The notes beneath the pieces are model-generated. The model was not told where the DNA came from. It ran no database searches and saw only the letters and a program-made list of their open reading frames with translations. Positions 33,101 to 41,437 of a stretch of 64,000 nt of DNA are shown piece after piece (the first letter of the stretch is position 1; every line of letters starts with the position of its first letter). Location: contig MU001503.1 in the NCBI GenBank assembly GCA_010093485.1, positions 1,695,132 to 1,759,131 on the forward strand. The letters run 5' to 3'. A program made the position numbers and the translations under genes. This stretch comes from Karstenula rhodostoma CBS 690.94. Lineage: Eukaryota > Ascomycota > Dothideomycetes > Pleosporales > Didymosphaeriaceae.

Positions 33101-34201
33101 GGCTTCCTAGGCACGCAGATCCTGCGGCACGCGCTGCACAAGCGGGCGTTCGAGCGCATCGTCGTCCTCGTGCGCAGCCGCGACGCAGAGGACGGCCTCT
33201 GCCGCGTCAGACAGGCGGCCTCGACGGCGGGCTGGTGGCGCGAGTCCTTCACCTCTGCGCTCGACGTCTGGCCCGGCGACCTCGCCGCCGCCAACCTGGG
33301 CCTCGACGACGCCCAGTGGCGCGCCCTCTGCGGCCTGCCCAGCCCCCACGCCCCCATCACCGCCATCATCCACAACGGCGCCCGCGTGCACTGGGCCACC
33401 AGCTACGCGGGCCTCCACGCCGCCAACGTCGCCTCCACGCAGCGCCTCCTCCACGCCGCGCTCGACTCCCCGCACCTCACCTCCTTGGTGTACATCTCCG
33501 GCGGCCTCATCACGGAGAACGCTACGTGGACCGCCGCCGAGGCCGCCGCGGCAAACGGCTACGACCAGTCCAAGTACGTCTCGGAGAAGCTGGTGCGCGC
33601 CGTGGGCGCCGCCTATGGCACGCCCGCGAAGCGCTTCTCCGTCGTGAAGCCGGGGCAGATCATCGGCGACGCGTACACGGGGGTGGCCAACGCCGACGAC
33701 TTCCTGTGGCGCGTCGTGGGCGCCGCGATGCAGCTGTCTGCGCGGCCCGTCGAGCCCTCGACCTCGTGGCTCGCCGTGTCCGACGTGCGCTCCGTCGCCG
33801 ACACGGTGCTGTGGCACGCCGTCGGCCGCCACGCCTCCGACCTGACGCACATCACACAGGGCATGCCCGTGTCGGCCTTCTGGGCCTGCGTCGACGCGCA
33901 CCTGCACACGCCGCTCCGGCCCATGTCGTGGGACGAGTGGATCGCCCTCGCGCGCCGCGACATGGCCCGCGACCAGGAGCGCCATCCGCTGTGGCCCGTC
34001 CAGCATTTCCTGGGCGCGCTGGGCATCGAGGGTGCGCACGGCGAGCGGGACGAGCTCGACGTGCGCGAGGTGGCCGCTGCCGTCGCGAAGAACATGGAGT
34101 TTCTCCGGGAAAGGGGCGTCTTGGGGAAGGGGCGCTACGGGCAGGCGGTGGATGGTGTGATGACTCGGACGCGTGCTCTGCCTGTCGTCCAAGCACCGTG
34201 A
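27140..34201 (+). CDS. NRPS2: bimodular synthetase (partial C)-A-T-C-A-T-R with terminal thioester reductase
   Basis: One uninterrupted exon, 2353 aa. Order: a C-terminal-half C domain (1 to about 210); A1 (FTSGTTGTPKG about 389, YGPSE about 522, YRTGDL, RKDTQVKING); T1 (LGGDSIKAI, Ser about 805); C (QHHSIYDGW about 1019); A2 (FTSGSTGAPKG about 1476, YGPAE about 1609, YRTGDL); T2 (IGGDSIKTM, about 1899); then an NADPH-dependent reductase domain (FLTGSTGFLGTQ about 1984, YxxxK in GYDQSKYVSE about 2141). R domains release the thioester as an aldehyde, sometimes further to an alcohol, or trigger cyclisation. The missing N-terminal half of the first C domain mirrors NRPS1 and is common in fungal NRPS that start at this protein. 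The aldo/keto reductase next door could act on an aldehyde product. Both A domains have similar pocket residues. Confidence 0.93.
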   Translation: MEDFQPQTSRSNKFQIEGLDWPQGIPITTVVQSVWAILLSRYGESAKVMFGTVISGRLTSELRVEQFAKQTTSPIALHLTIEGDETLETLQQTIDTITAERAGLEQGHRPDEHVDLGWQSQSLLTVQPVEYSQDANGANAFDIDAVGFDALGTYAVTLKCQFRDDSILLRLDFDSTKLAEPVASRLTGHFQRLLREVCCADRATVNIRDLDMMTEEDLRRVWNWNAEALETVEGCVQSMFTKSVERYPHQPAVCAWDGDLSYTELDKISNRLAGQLIQLGLQPGTVVPLVFEKSMWMPVAQFAVMKAGAASVGIDPAQPKDRIKTIIGSVGDGLVMSGSSTASLVSEITGREPFVIQHETTFDIAKQGGDEEFADVLPSVKPSDLLYLVFTSGTTGTPKGATTTHANFMSAIRHQKDLLNRNPQSRVANFSSYAFDITWSDMLHTFAVGGCMCIPSEHEKKNDLVKFLIEKKVTSVHLTPSIAAILELDTVPTLDTVILIGEVVDYDKLPHLRNIENNIITYGPSECTVTTTGIFKDDSPLKSTIGYGSGATTWIVNPDKNALTPVGLIGELFLEGPLVGSGYFNDPVKTSATFIEDPDWLLRGGPGVEGRRGRLYRTGDLVRYNDNGELIFLGRKDTQVKINGVRTELGDVEHHIFRFLQSSPAVADVIAELIKPEATQRPVLAAFLRIPNLSLEELTKEATAVIETLTREMPKEVPPHMVPGLFIPMIELPMTLTGKTDRRTLREIGASIDPREHAALYTNHYTQHIEPTTGAEVQLSCIWASLLGIPLDDIGAQDNFLRLGGDSIKAIRLAAAVREQGMSLKVADIMSHPHLRDMASFLSQNKAGLDPIPPFSLLGKGINQEEAIRHVAESCSFDATLVDPSQVEDIFPCTALQEGLLALTTISPGKYTSHHIAELKEDVDIWRFQQAWQKVSEKASVLRSRIVDLPDQGLVQVILREQLPWQTLYSLDDYRRVGTVEANLSENANDASMGLGTPLSRFAIIHDKDGKTYFGWRQHHSIYDGWVSPLLLKEIEIAYGDLGAELSSIPLQSFVKHVQGQQGEDGTAFWRQQFAGIEASHFPTLPEMTYQPKADKVISHSIKSIGWPPTGVTQSSAIRTAWATLLSWYTDSPDVVFGVVSSGRQASVPRIEDVAGPTIATVPFRVLVEGTVDGLLNQVQQQATDMIPFEQYGLQHIRQISDDAKYACDFQTLVLIHPPVEKNMDSYIFEHELVEQSGPGSENAYAMMLTCQLSDSDLHVQLSFDSAVVEEERSARLLQQLEHILGHIGSVEGSTQVTQLTRVSQKDLDDIWSWNAIVPDTVADCVHTIFAERVQESPDAPAVCAWDGELTYGELDRLSTQLAGHLLTSSLVAPGAIVPLYFEKSMWVPVAIFAVMKAGATCVALDATLPESRLQSIVSQLSAHAILTSKSCAKLATHITDAHIVEVGDTLAHFDGYQRAPDLPAVDPSSDLYIVFTSGSTGAPKGATVTHANFCSAIRYQQQQLGLTRASRVFDYTSYAFDVAWSNVLHALTMGACLCIPSEDERTADVAGAINRLGANFAHLTPTVGRFLDVASLGGLEKVLFIGEALTASDVARWKASNADIYNTYGPAECTVTSTIEKVHPRRLDEPESVGDPGIGVGAGCLTWIVQPRARGSLAAVGTVGELWLEGPIVGAGYLNNAEKTADAFVEDPEWLTRGVQGHVPGRRGRLYRTGDLVYYKADGSLGFVGRKDSQVKINGQRMELGEVEYHVRQLLVVDTVSQIVADVITPDATHAPALAVFLAMAKESEADISNPATASLMVGLREELSRLLPSYMVPTAYIPLAKLPMTATGKTDRKAIRDLGKAYSPPSLSPSSTALPDAVLTTTETTLRGIWAGLLRLEPGLVSPGHGFADIGGDSIKTMSLAMAIRKQFDVNIGVPRLINERHSLRTLASLIDSLSRGQAVQEMDAIDVELEVDLLVSEMQRSRGHGRAAAPGSTVFLTGSTGFLGTQILRHALHKRAFERIVVLVRSRDAEDGLCRVRQAASTAGWWRESFTSALDVWPGDLAAANLGLDDAQWRALCGLPSPHAPITAIIHNGARVHWATSYAGLHAANVASTQRLLHAALDSPHLTSLVYISGGLITENATWTAAEAAAANGYDQSKYVSEKLVRAVGAAYGTPAKRFSVVKPGQIIGDAYTGVANADDFLWRVVGAAMQLSARPVEPSTSWLAVSDVRSVADTVLWHAVGRHASDLTHITQGMPVSAFWACVDAHLHTPLRPMSWDEWIALARRDMARDQERHPLWPVQHFLGALGIEGAHGERDELDVREVAAAVAKNMEFLRERGVLGKGRYGQAVDGVMTRTRALPVVQAP

Positions 34202-34529
34202 GGTCTGGAAAGATGGATACATCAGGTACAGGTCTACGAATGCACGACTACTCCCAAAGTAGTCACATGCACACGAAACATGCCAAAACATGCCAAACAT
34301 GCCAAAACAAACAGTGTAGAAGAGCTGCGAGAATAGAAGATGGTGATTAAATGAAACCATCCAGCAAAAAGCACAAGCCAGAGAAAACAGCCTCCCTAGT
34401 ACTATACCTACCCCTTACACCTTCCTCGTGTTCCATAGAACCCCAACCTTCAAGATGGAACATACTACAGCAACACGCCAAATCGCTCTCTGGGGAAATG
34501 GATTGAATATTATATTGAACATGCACTCT
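34202..34529. other. Intergenic, convergent 3' flanks of NRPS2 and aldo/keto reductase
   Basis: A 328-bp interval holding the 3' ends of both genes, with a short run of direct repeats (aaacatgccaa units near 34277-34306). This is the likely boundary between the NRPS and polyketide blocks. Confidence 0.5.
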
Positions 34530-35631
34530 CTACAAATGATACGACGCAGCGTCTTCCCGAACCACATCCCACACGCCGTTGATGACGGCGACCAGCTCGG
34601 CGCTCAGCGGGCCCGCAGCCACCGCATCGAGATTCGCCTCCATCTGGCGCACGCTCGAGCACCCCAGGATGACGGCGTCGCCGCGGCGGCCGTCGAGGAT
34701 GGAGTGGTACATGACCCAGCGCAGGGCGACGTCGTGGCCGCCGATGCCCGCGGCGGCGGCCATGTCGGCGACGCGGGTGGCGGCCTCGATCAGGGAGGGC
34801 TTGAGGTAGGCGCGCTCGTAGGCCTGGCCTAGCTGCGTCTGTGGGGGTGGGATGTGAGTACGGGGATGGGGTTTATGGGGGAGTGGGATGGAGGCGTACC
34901 GTCTTGTCCCAGCGCGAGCCGGCGACGTCGACGCTGGCTGCGGTGATGTTGCCGGAGAACATGCCGGCGGCAGAAGGGCTGGTCGCGTCAGTGCTGCGTT
35001 GCGGTGGTTCAGGGGGCCGTACTGACCTGTAAGCGTAGAAGGAGATGGCCCACTTCCGCAGCGTCGGCCACAGCTGCGCCTCGCCGCTGCGGATGATGGC
35101 GTTGTAGCGCCCCTGGTACACGCTGGGCCTGTTCCAGCCGTTGGTCTCGCACACCTGGCAGATGGCGTCGACCTCCTCGGCGGTGTAGTTGCTCAGGCCG
35201 AAGCGGCGGAACCGGCCGAGTCGGAACTGCTCGTCCATGGCCTGCGCGGTGACGGCCCAGGGCGTGGTGCGGTCGGGCGAGTGCAGGTACATGATGTCGA
35301 CGCTGTCGACGGCCAGGGCATCGAGGCTCAGCGGCACCGAGGCGGCAATCTTCTCGGCAGAGTGCGAGCCGGGGGCCCACGAGGTGACCTTTGTGGAGAT
35401 GGTGGCCCACGAGCCGGCGGCCAGGTCGCCCAGCAGCTTCTCTGCGGACCCAGGGTTGCCGACGGGGTAGGCGCGCGCAGAGTCGACCAGGCGCACGCCG
35501 CGCTGCTGGCACACGTCGAGCAGGGGGCCGGCCGTCTCGCGGGAGTTGAATTTGGCCTGCGGGGTGCCGGTGCCAAACGAGGCGGTGCCGAGGACGATGG
35601 CGGGCGCGTGGGCTGTTGCGTCGGCCGTCAT
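34530..35631 (-). CDS. Aldo/keto reductase (AKR7/aflatoxin-aldehyde-reductase-like)
   Basis: A 330-aa NADPH aldo/keto reductase in three exons, with introns at 34839-34899 and 34979-35026. The TIM-barrel signatures are IVLGTASFGTG, the probable catalytic Asp and Tyr in VRLVDSARAYPVGNPGSAE, STKVTSW with the catalytic Lys, DIMYLHSPDRTTPW (LH-DP loop), GLSNYTAEEV, YQGRYNAIIRS and GCSSVRQMEANL. The YNxxxR and GCSS pattern resembles the AKR7 group, which reduces reactive aldehydes and dialdehydes. It sits between NRPS2, whose R domain should make an aldehyde, and the AflR-like regulator. Overlapping TCG-N5-CGA sites begin 15 bp upstream of its ATG, which favours the polyketide block. Either pathway is possible. 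Confidence 0.9.
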
Positions 35632-35645
35632 GGCGGGGGCCTGGA

Positions 35646-35673
35646 GGGTCGAGGGTCGAGGGTCGAGGGTCGA
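35646..35673. repeat. 7-bp tandem repeat array A (gggtcga x4)
   Basis: Four perfect 7-bp units immediately 5' of the aldo/keto reductase start. Because of the period, they create three overlapping matches to the AflR-type consensus TCG-N5-CGA (35649-35659, 35656-35666, 35663-35673). Confidence 0.9.
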
Positions 35674-35790
35674 GGATGGAGGCTGTGCGCCTTTGTCAGA
35701 ATCGCTGCGTCAGATTCTCGACGAGCGCTGCGCTGCGCGTAGGCGTCGGCGCCTGGGGGGCTTTATGAGGTGCCATTGCGGACGTGTGGC

Positions 35791-35814
35791 GAGCGTCGAG
35801 CGTCGAGCGTCGAG
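35791..35814. repeat. 7-bp tandem repeat array B (gagcgtc x3)
   Basis: Three units of a related 7-mer, 118 bp from array A. They give two further overlapping TCG-N5-CGA matches (35796-35806 and 35803-35813). Confidence 0.88.
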
Positions 35815-36066
35815 GGCGGGGTGCTCAGCGTGGTGGTGGTGCAGCCGCTGAAGCCGACGGCCGGTCAGAAAAGCACCATGGAAGGAGTGGACGAGGGCAG
35901 GCGGGGTGTGCATGTCGTGTTGGGGTCGGGTAATATAAAAGGAAGCGTTATACGTAGATAAATAAGGTTAGGTAAGCAGGCAAGGCTTGGCGGCTCGCTA
36001 TGAAGCCTCAGTCAGGACACGATCGCTTTTTCTTGTTGGGACAGGTAACCCGTCACCCGCAAGCAC

Positions 36067-36096
36067 CTTGTCTCGCCTTGTCTCGCCTTGTCTCGC
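36067..36096. repeat. 10-bp tandem repeat (cttgtctcgc x3)
   Basis: Three perfect tandem 10-bp units in the intergenic region. No function is apparent. Confidence 0.9.
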
Positions 36097-36901
36097 CACC
36101 ACCTGCCGGGCAAGCTGACCGCACACCATTGGGTACCGTGCGAACGCCACATTGTTGAGTCGCCGGAGGAGCAACAGGCGACGTCGGTGCAGTGTGCTGA
36201 GCCAACATCCGGAGCCGCCACTGCTGCACCGTCCGCCGTGGCGCGATTGGCAAGCAAGATAAATTCACTCGGTGCTAATCCTGGGCGGCAGACCATGTCT
36301 CTGTCCACTGCTAGTATTGCGGGACACGGCTTTGTGGTTCGTGTCAACAATCAGATAATCATGGGTCCCGGGAGCTGATGCAAGGTAACGTGACATCTGG
36401 CAGCCATGATGAGGCAAAAGCTGACCACGGCCAGACGTCGACATTCGAGCGAATGGAAACAACTTATGGACCCTCTGCGGCTCAATGAATGACGCGGTCC
36501 GCCCAAGGCCCCAGTCTCGTCAATATGCCCCATCCGGCTGCATCTCGTTCCTCGCCTAGCTCCAACAAGCTTTCATGCATGTACGGGGTTGCGCGACTGT
36601 CGCTATCGAGTCCGAGCCATACTGAGCCCTTGCTCCCCCCACATGCCTGTCTTCCAATGCTATTAGCAGCTTCTGTAAACTCCGGATACCGGGTACGTAT
36701 CGCAGCTGGTGGAGCAGGCTAGCACTGCCTGTCACGCTCGCATGGCGAGCTGGCATGTCTCGTCACCTTTTGTACCTGTGAATATCCATCAAGCTTGTCC
36801 CCACACGACATACATACCTTTCGCATTTCTCCGGCTGTTGGACCTGCCGGACACTCCCCTCCGAGCCAAGCCAGACCCTCCGAAGCTACCTGCGACCGAC
36901 C

Positions 36902-38276
36902 ATGCGAACCACCACCGAGACCCATCAGCAGCCCGTCGCCCCGATGAACTCAATAGTACCGACGACGCAGGCACGTCTCCGTAACTCTTGCGATGCTTGC
37001 AACACGGCCAAAGTAAAGTGTAGCAAAGAGCGCCCTTGCTGCCGCCGCTGCCAAAGGAAAGAGCTATTCTGTGTTTACAGCGTCTCGCTGCGATGCTCAA
37101 AACGGCCCGTCGACAACCGCAGTGCTTCCACCACCAAAAAGCCCTCCGGTGTCAACTCAACCCCTAATGCACGGCCCAAAAACCCCATCAACAACGAACC
37201 CAGCATGTCCAGACTGCCGCCGCTCAGTACCGGCCTAGAAGGAGGATTGGATGCCACACTCGACTCAGCCATCTCCACGAGCCTCTACGACTTCGATTCT
37301 CTATCAGCACTGTCAGACGTCAACTTCGATCTCCACAATCTCGACGACTACTTTTCCACCGACGCCTATCTCCCGCCAACAAACTTCAGCGTCTATGCCA
37401 ACACGACGGCAAGCACACCGCCAGCACCGCACAAGTCGCTTTCAAGGCCGCCAGCGCAGTTGTGTGGCTGCCAGCAGCACATCCTTTCGAAGCTTTCAGA
37501 ACTATCCCTCTCATCATCGGGCAGCGCTCCCGTGCCGTTCGATCGCGCACTGTCAGAAAACAGGGTACGTGACGCTTACACCCCATCCCACGCACAGTCA
37601 CAATCATGTCTGGTACTTTAAATCCAGAGGTTTACATCTCCCAAGCACATCCCACCCTCCATCACCACATATCCCAACTGACCCCCCAACAGGCCATCCT
37701 CGCCATCTGCACCAGCACCCTCTCCTGCCCCACCTGCGCCCGCTCCCCAGACACCACGCTCCTCCTCACCCTCTCGGCGCTCCTTGCCCACGCCCTCCAC
37801 GTCTTCGAATCCCTCTTCCCACCTTGCATCCCCCACTCCGCCCCGCGCGATCCCACCTCCAGCCCGCCCGACACCGCAAGCTCCACCCGCAGCTCCGAAA
37901 CAAACTTCAACATGTTCAACACCGGGCTCGAGCTCATGACGCCACCAGCGAGCGTGTACGTCCCGTTCGCCCCTTCCCGTCCCTTCTACAACTAACGTGC
38001 CACAGACACGGCAGCAGACCCAACCCCACGACCTCCCCGGGCCTGAGCACCCCGCCCGCCGTGCGCCTCTCGCTGGGCTCCTACGAGCTCGACGACCGCG
38101 ACTCCCACCTCCTGCGCACGTCGCTGCTGCAGATGGAACTCGGCAAGATCAGCGCATGCGTCGAGGCCTTCGAGGCGCGGCTCGCGGGCGGGAAGCTGCT
38201 GCGGCATCTCGGGGCGTTTCTGAGGCTGGGGCTGGGCGCGTGCTGCGAGGGCGTGAAGCGGCTGGGTGCTGTGTAG
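36902..38276 (+). CDS. AflR-like Zn2Cys6 transcription factor
   Basis: A regulator of 398 aa in three exons, with introns at 37565-37692 (128 nt, long for this locus) and 37956-38005 (50 nt). The zinc cluster SCDACNTAKVKC with ERPCCRRC follows the C-x2-C-x6-C-x6-C-x2-C-x6-C pattern. The arrangement RLRNSCDAC...FCVYSVS resembles AflR, as does the C-terminal helix region LGSYELDDRDSHLLRTSLL with MELGKISACVEAFEARL. The middle is Ser/Pro rich. AflR proteins activate polyketide clusters through TCG-N5-CGR sites. Sites of that form occur upstream of this gene, the aldo/keto reductase, the O-methyltransferase and the PKS/oxidase pair, so it is the probable activator of the polyketide block. Confidence 0.9.
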
Positions 38277-40107
38277 GTAGGTAAAGTGGTGGGCGTGGCG
38301 GACGGTATATACCCTTGTTTTGGCGTGGGATGGGATGGGCTTGGATTCCTGGGACAGTTGGGGAGGTGGTATGTGTATGGTATGGTATGTGTACGATGGA
38401 TGGGTTGGCTGATTGATTGATGATACCCGGCTGGTCGGTGTAAAAGACGTAGGGTGGAGTAAATGATAGCATAGCATTGTTCCCACGCTTTTGGTGTGTG
38501 TTTCTACCATCCCTAACTACGCCTTACCCATCTCTCACCATCCGAATCCCCACCCCATCTCAAACACCCCTACCCTCGCAGCCTGCAGCAGCGGCAGTAC
38601 GTCCTCCAAATCCAAGCAGCGACAAGATAACCCCATCACTGCACTAGTGCATCATCGAACACGTAAAAGAAATACAGCCAAGTTCTGTCTACCATTATCA
38701 ACCTCTCCTATCTGCAGGAAGATGATGATAACAATATTGGATTATCGAGTACGTGGAGTACAAAAACCATCACAAAAAGGTCTTCTACACTAGCTAACTA
38801 ATAACCTCTCCTACAGCGACCTTACTTCCACGCTTAGATGTCTCTCTTCATAGCTGTAACTATGGGAGTAGCTTAGCTTTCCCACCGTCGTTTCCCTGTT
38901 CTTCTCTTTGACGTTACGATACCGCGAGTTCCTGGTCGCCAGGCCAGCTACCCTTACGAAATGGGCAAGATCGTCACGCGTGCGAGGGACCTAAAGCGGG
39001 CGTACAACCCTGCCGGCAGCGTTCTATCAAATCGCTGCCTCGCTATAACCCCATCCACTCGCCCCCCTCACAACAACACCCGGAACAGCGCTCAAGGGCT
39101 AGTAATCCAGCGCCTCGCTATCCTAGACCAAGCCTTTGCCCGTTGCCCATCCTACCTCGCATCATCACCTCCGCCACTGGACGGTTGGAATCCTCCATCC
39201 ATCAAAAGCGCCATGCGTAAACCACCGGCTCATTCAAAACTATATACAAACTATATAGAACCGCCTCAACCCCACCACTCACACAAACAAGACGTACTCG
39301 ACGACGGCGACGGCGTTTTGCATCTATCCACCACTTCTAAAACACCCAACTGACTTTATTATCGTAGGTGTAGTCGTTGGAGTCAGTAGGGCAGATTGGT
39401 TCGTGCACTCAGTATCGAAGTACGCTATCAAGCTTTGTGTAATAATAAGGTCTACTATATCCGACACTAACCCTAAACCCGTAATGATACCACTCCACCA
39501 CTATACAGCGGTTACGCACATACCCACCCGTTCTAAACATCTTTTATTACTACCCCTCATCTTGATACTCTTCACCCTCATACCTCGCACACAAACACAA
39601 ACACAAATAAATCGAGTGGACATAGTAGCCGCATTGCTTACTTGGTGTATGGCTGGCTATACCCCCTACCGTCCCCACCCCGAGTACGAGCACGAGTACG
39701 AGCACGACGACTGTTTATCGTACTATACGGGGGTGCGGCTGTAGAGGTGGAGATGTACGCATGTCTCGGCGGTGATTTTCGCAACGGGATGGTTTTGGAA
39801 GATGGAGTAATGTGGGGGGTGTTTGGGTTTTTTTGGGTGGTGGTGGGGGTTAGAGCGGTGAGGGGTGGGGAAGGGGGTGTTGGATTGTGTTGAATTGTAT
39901 TGGTGGTAGTGGTGGGGCGGGATACAGGGGTACTAGAGACGTGCACAACACACACCAACGCCGCTGCTTCCCAGCATACACACTTGAGTGGAGGGAGGGT
40001 TTGACAAGCCGCGAACTTCCACGTACACGCACACCGATTCTCCACGATGACGCTGTAGCAAAATCACGCCTTTTAAATTCATGCGCTCGTCTCCCCTATC
40101 CATCCAT
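38277..40107. other. Intergenic, low-complexity, gene-poor
   Basis: About 1.8 kb between the convergent AflR-like regulator and the O-methyltransferase. It has many simple-sequence stretches: C-rich runs, the doubled 12-mer gagtacgagcac near 39680-39710, and G-rich runs near 39830-39920. Open frames here lack recognisable domains. I see no RNA gene or transposon. Confidence 0.5.
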
Positions 40108-41437
40108 CTACGGACTGACGGTGGGCTGCCACACGGCCTCGATGATCCACAGCAGCGAGCCCTCGGGCTTCCGCGCATACTGGAATGCAAACCGCGGATC
40201 TGCCTCCTTGAAGAGACCCTCCCACTCCTCGACGGTCCGCTCCTTGCTGTTGAACATGGCCAACATGCACAGGTCCAGCGACGTTAGCACCTTGTAGTCC
40301 CAGTCGCTGACCTCGCCGGGCTGCGGCAGCACGCCCTCGTTGATGAGCACCTTGGCGCCGGGCTTGAGCGCCGGCACCAGGTTCTTGATGAACTTGACTA
40401 CGTACTGGTCGGGCCAGTTGAGCAGCACCGAGCGGAACATGTAGAGGTCTGCGCCGTGGTAGGGCTGCGGGTCGTTGAGGTTGTGCCCGATGAAGGAGAT
40501 GCGGTCTTTGTATTCGGCGGGGAGCATTTCTTCGCCCTGTGCGGTCGTGCCGGGGAGGTCCTCGACGACGAACTTGAGCTTGGGGTGTGCGGCTGCGATG
40601 GCGAGGGAGATGTGGCCGTGGGAGCCGCCGAGCTGGGGTGCGTTAGCATGGAGTGGTCTGTCTTACGAAGAAGGGGGGTCTTGCATCGACGATGGTGCTC
40701 TCGCCGAGCGCCGGCCAGTCGTAGTTGGTGATGAGGTGCTCGACTTTGTGGCTGGCGCCCTTGGAGAAGTTGCTCATGGACAGGCCGAAGACGCGCGCGC
40801 GGTCGGGCCGCTCCGCGAGGAACTCGAAGATGGTCTGGCCGCCGAAGGCGAGCGCGAAGCCGGCGTCGCTCTGCTCGCCGCTGTCGGGGCTCTGGATGAG
40901 CTGCTTGACGGCGTTGACCGAGGCGGGGCCCCACTCCTCGAAGGTCATGTCGAGCCAGTCGCGGACCGAGGAGCCGTCGAGGAGGGCGACGGAGCCCGCA
41001 GTGTGGGCGACGACGCCGGAGGACACCTCCTTGAAGACGTGGTAGATGGCGGCGTGGCGGACGAAGCGCATGACCAGGGGCTCCTTGAGGCCCGTCTTCT
41101 GGGAGATCTCGGCGAAGGTGGCGGTGCCGTTGACGGGGACGGCTTCGGGGAGGCGGAAATGCATGATGGCGTGGAGGGAGATGTTGTCATTGTACTGGTT
41201 CCATGCCTTCCACCTCAGGTCCTCGGCAGGACCGAGAGCAAGGGCCTGGAGGTCTTGCGCGGCCTTGAGCAGTCTGATGCGGGAAGCCTGGAGGTCCTCA
41301 TCCGTTGAGGGAATGGGGAGCTCGCCGGGGGCGTCGACCTCGAAGCTGGGCAGAGGGAGGTTGTTGCTGGTGATGTAGTTGGTGAGCTTCTGGGCCTCGG
41401 TGGAGGCGATAGCTGCGAGCTCAGTGAGAGCAGACAT
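40108..41437 (-). CDS. SAM-dependent O-methyltransferase (AflP/plant-OMT-like)
   Basis: A class I O-methyltransferase of 425 aa. The N-terminal dimerisation domain (ISLHAIMHFRLPEAVPVNGTATFAEISQ) includes the winged-helix region. The C-terminal Rossmann domain has the SAM motif VDLGGSHGHIS, EDLPGT, HNLNDPQPYHGADLYMFRSVLLNWPD and VLINEGVLP. The frame is restored only by a 52-nt intron with a GC donor (GCAAGA) at 40633-40684, carrying a GCTAAC branch site and CCCCAG acceptor. The nearest GT donor would give a 32-nt intron. Family members methylate phenolic hydroxyls of aromatic polyketides, which suits the non-reducing PKS. One TCG-N5-CGA site (41790-41800) lies about 350 bp upstream. Confidence 0.9.

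Larger units (their letters stand above)
35632..36901. promoter_or_regulatory. Divergent promoter region of aldo/keto reductase and AflR-like regulator
   Basis: About 1.27 kb. It includes the two 7-bp arrays (35646-35673, 35791-35814), three tandem copies of cttgtctcgc (36067-36096), and one isolated TCG-N5-CGA match (TCGACATTCGA, 36438-36448) about 450 bp upstream of the regulator. No gene was recognised. Confidence 0.6.

Noticed and set aside
33107..34360. Long minus-strand open frame (417 codons) over the NRPS2 reductase domain, and a 371-codon plus-strand frame at 33235-34350
   Set aside because: Both lie in other frames of a GC-rich coding stretch whose true frame encodes a clear reductase domain; their translations are Arg/Gly/Ala-rich without domains.
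39466..39485. Telomere-like CCCTAAACCC
   Set aside because: A single short occurrence in low-complexity sequence; no tandem array.
40475..41308. Plus-strand open frames antisense to the O-methyltransferase
   Set aside because: Shadow of a high-GC gene; no domain similarity.
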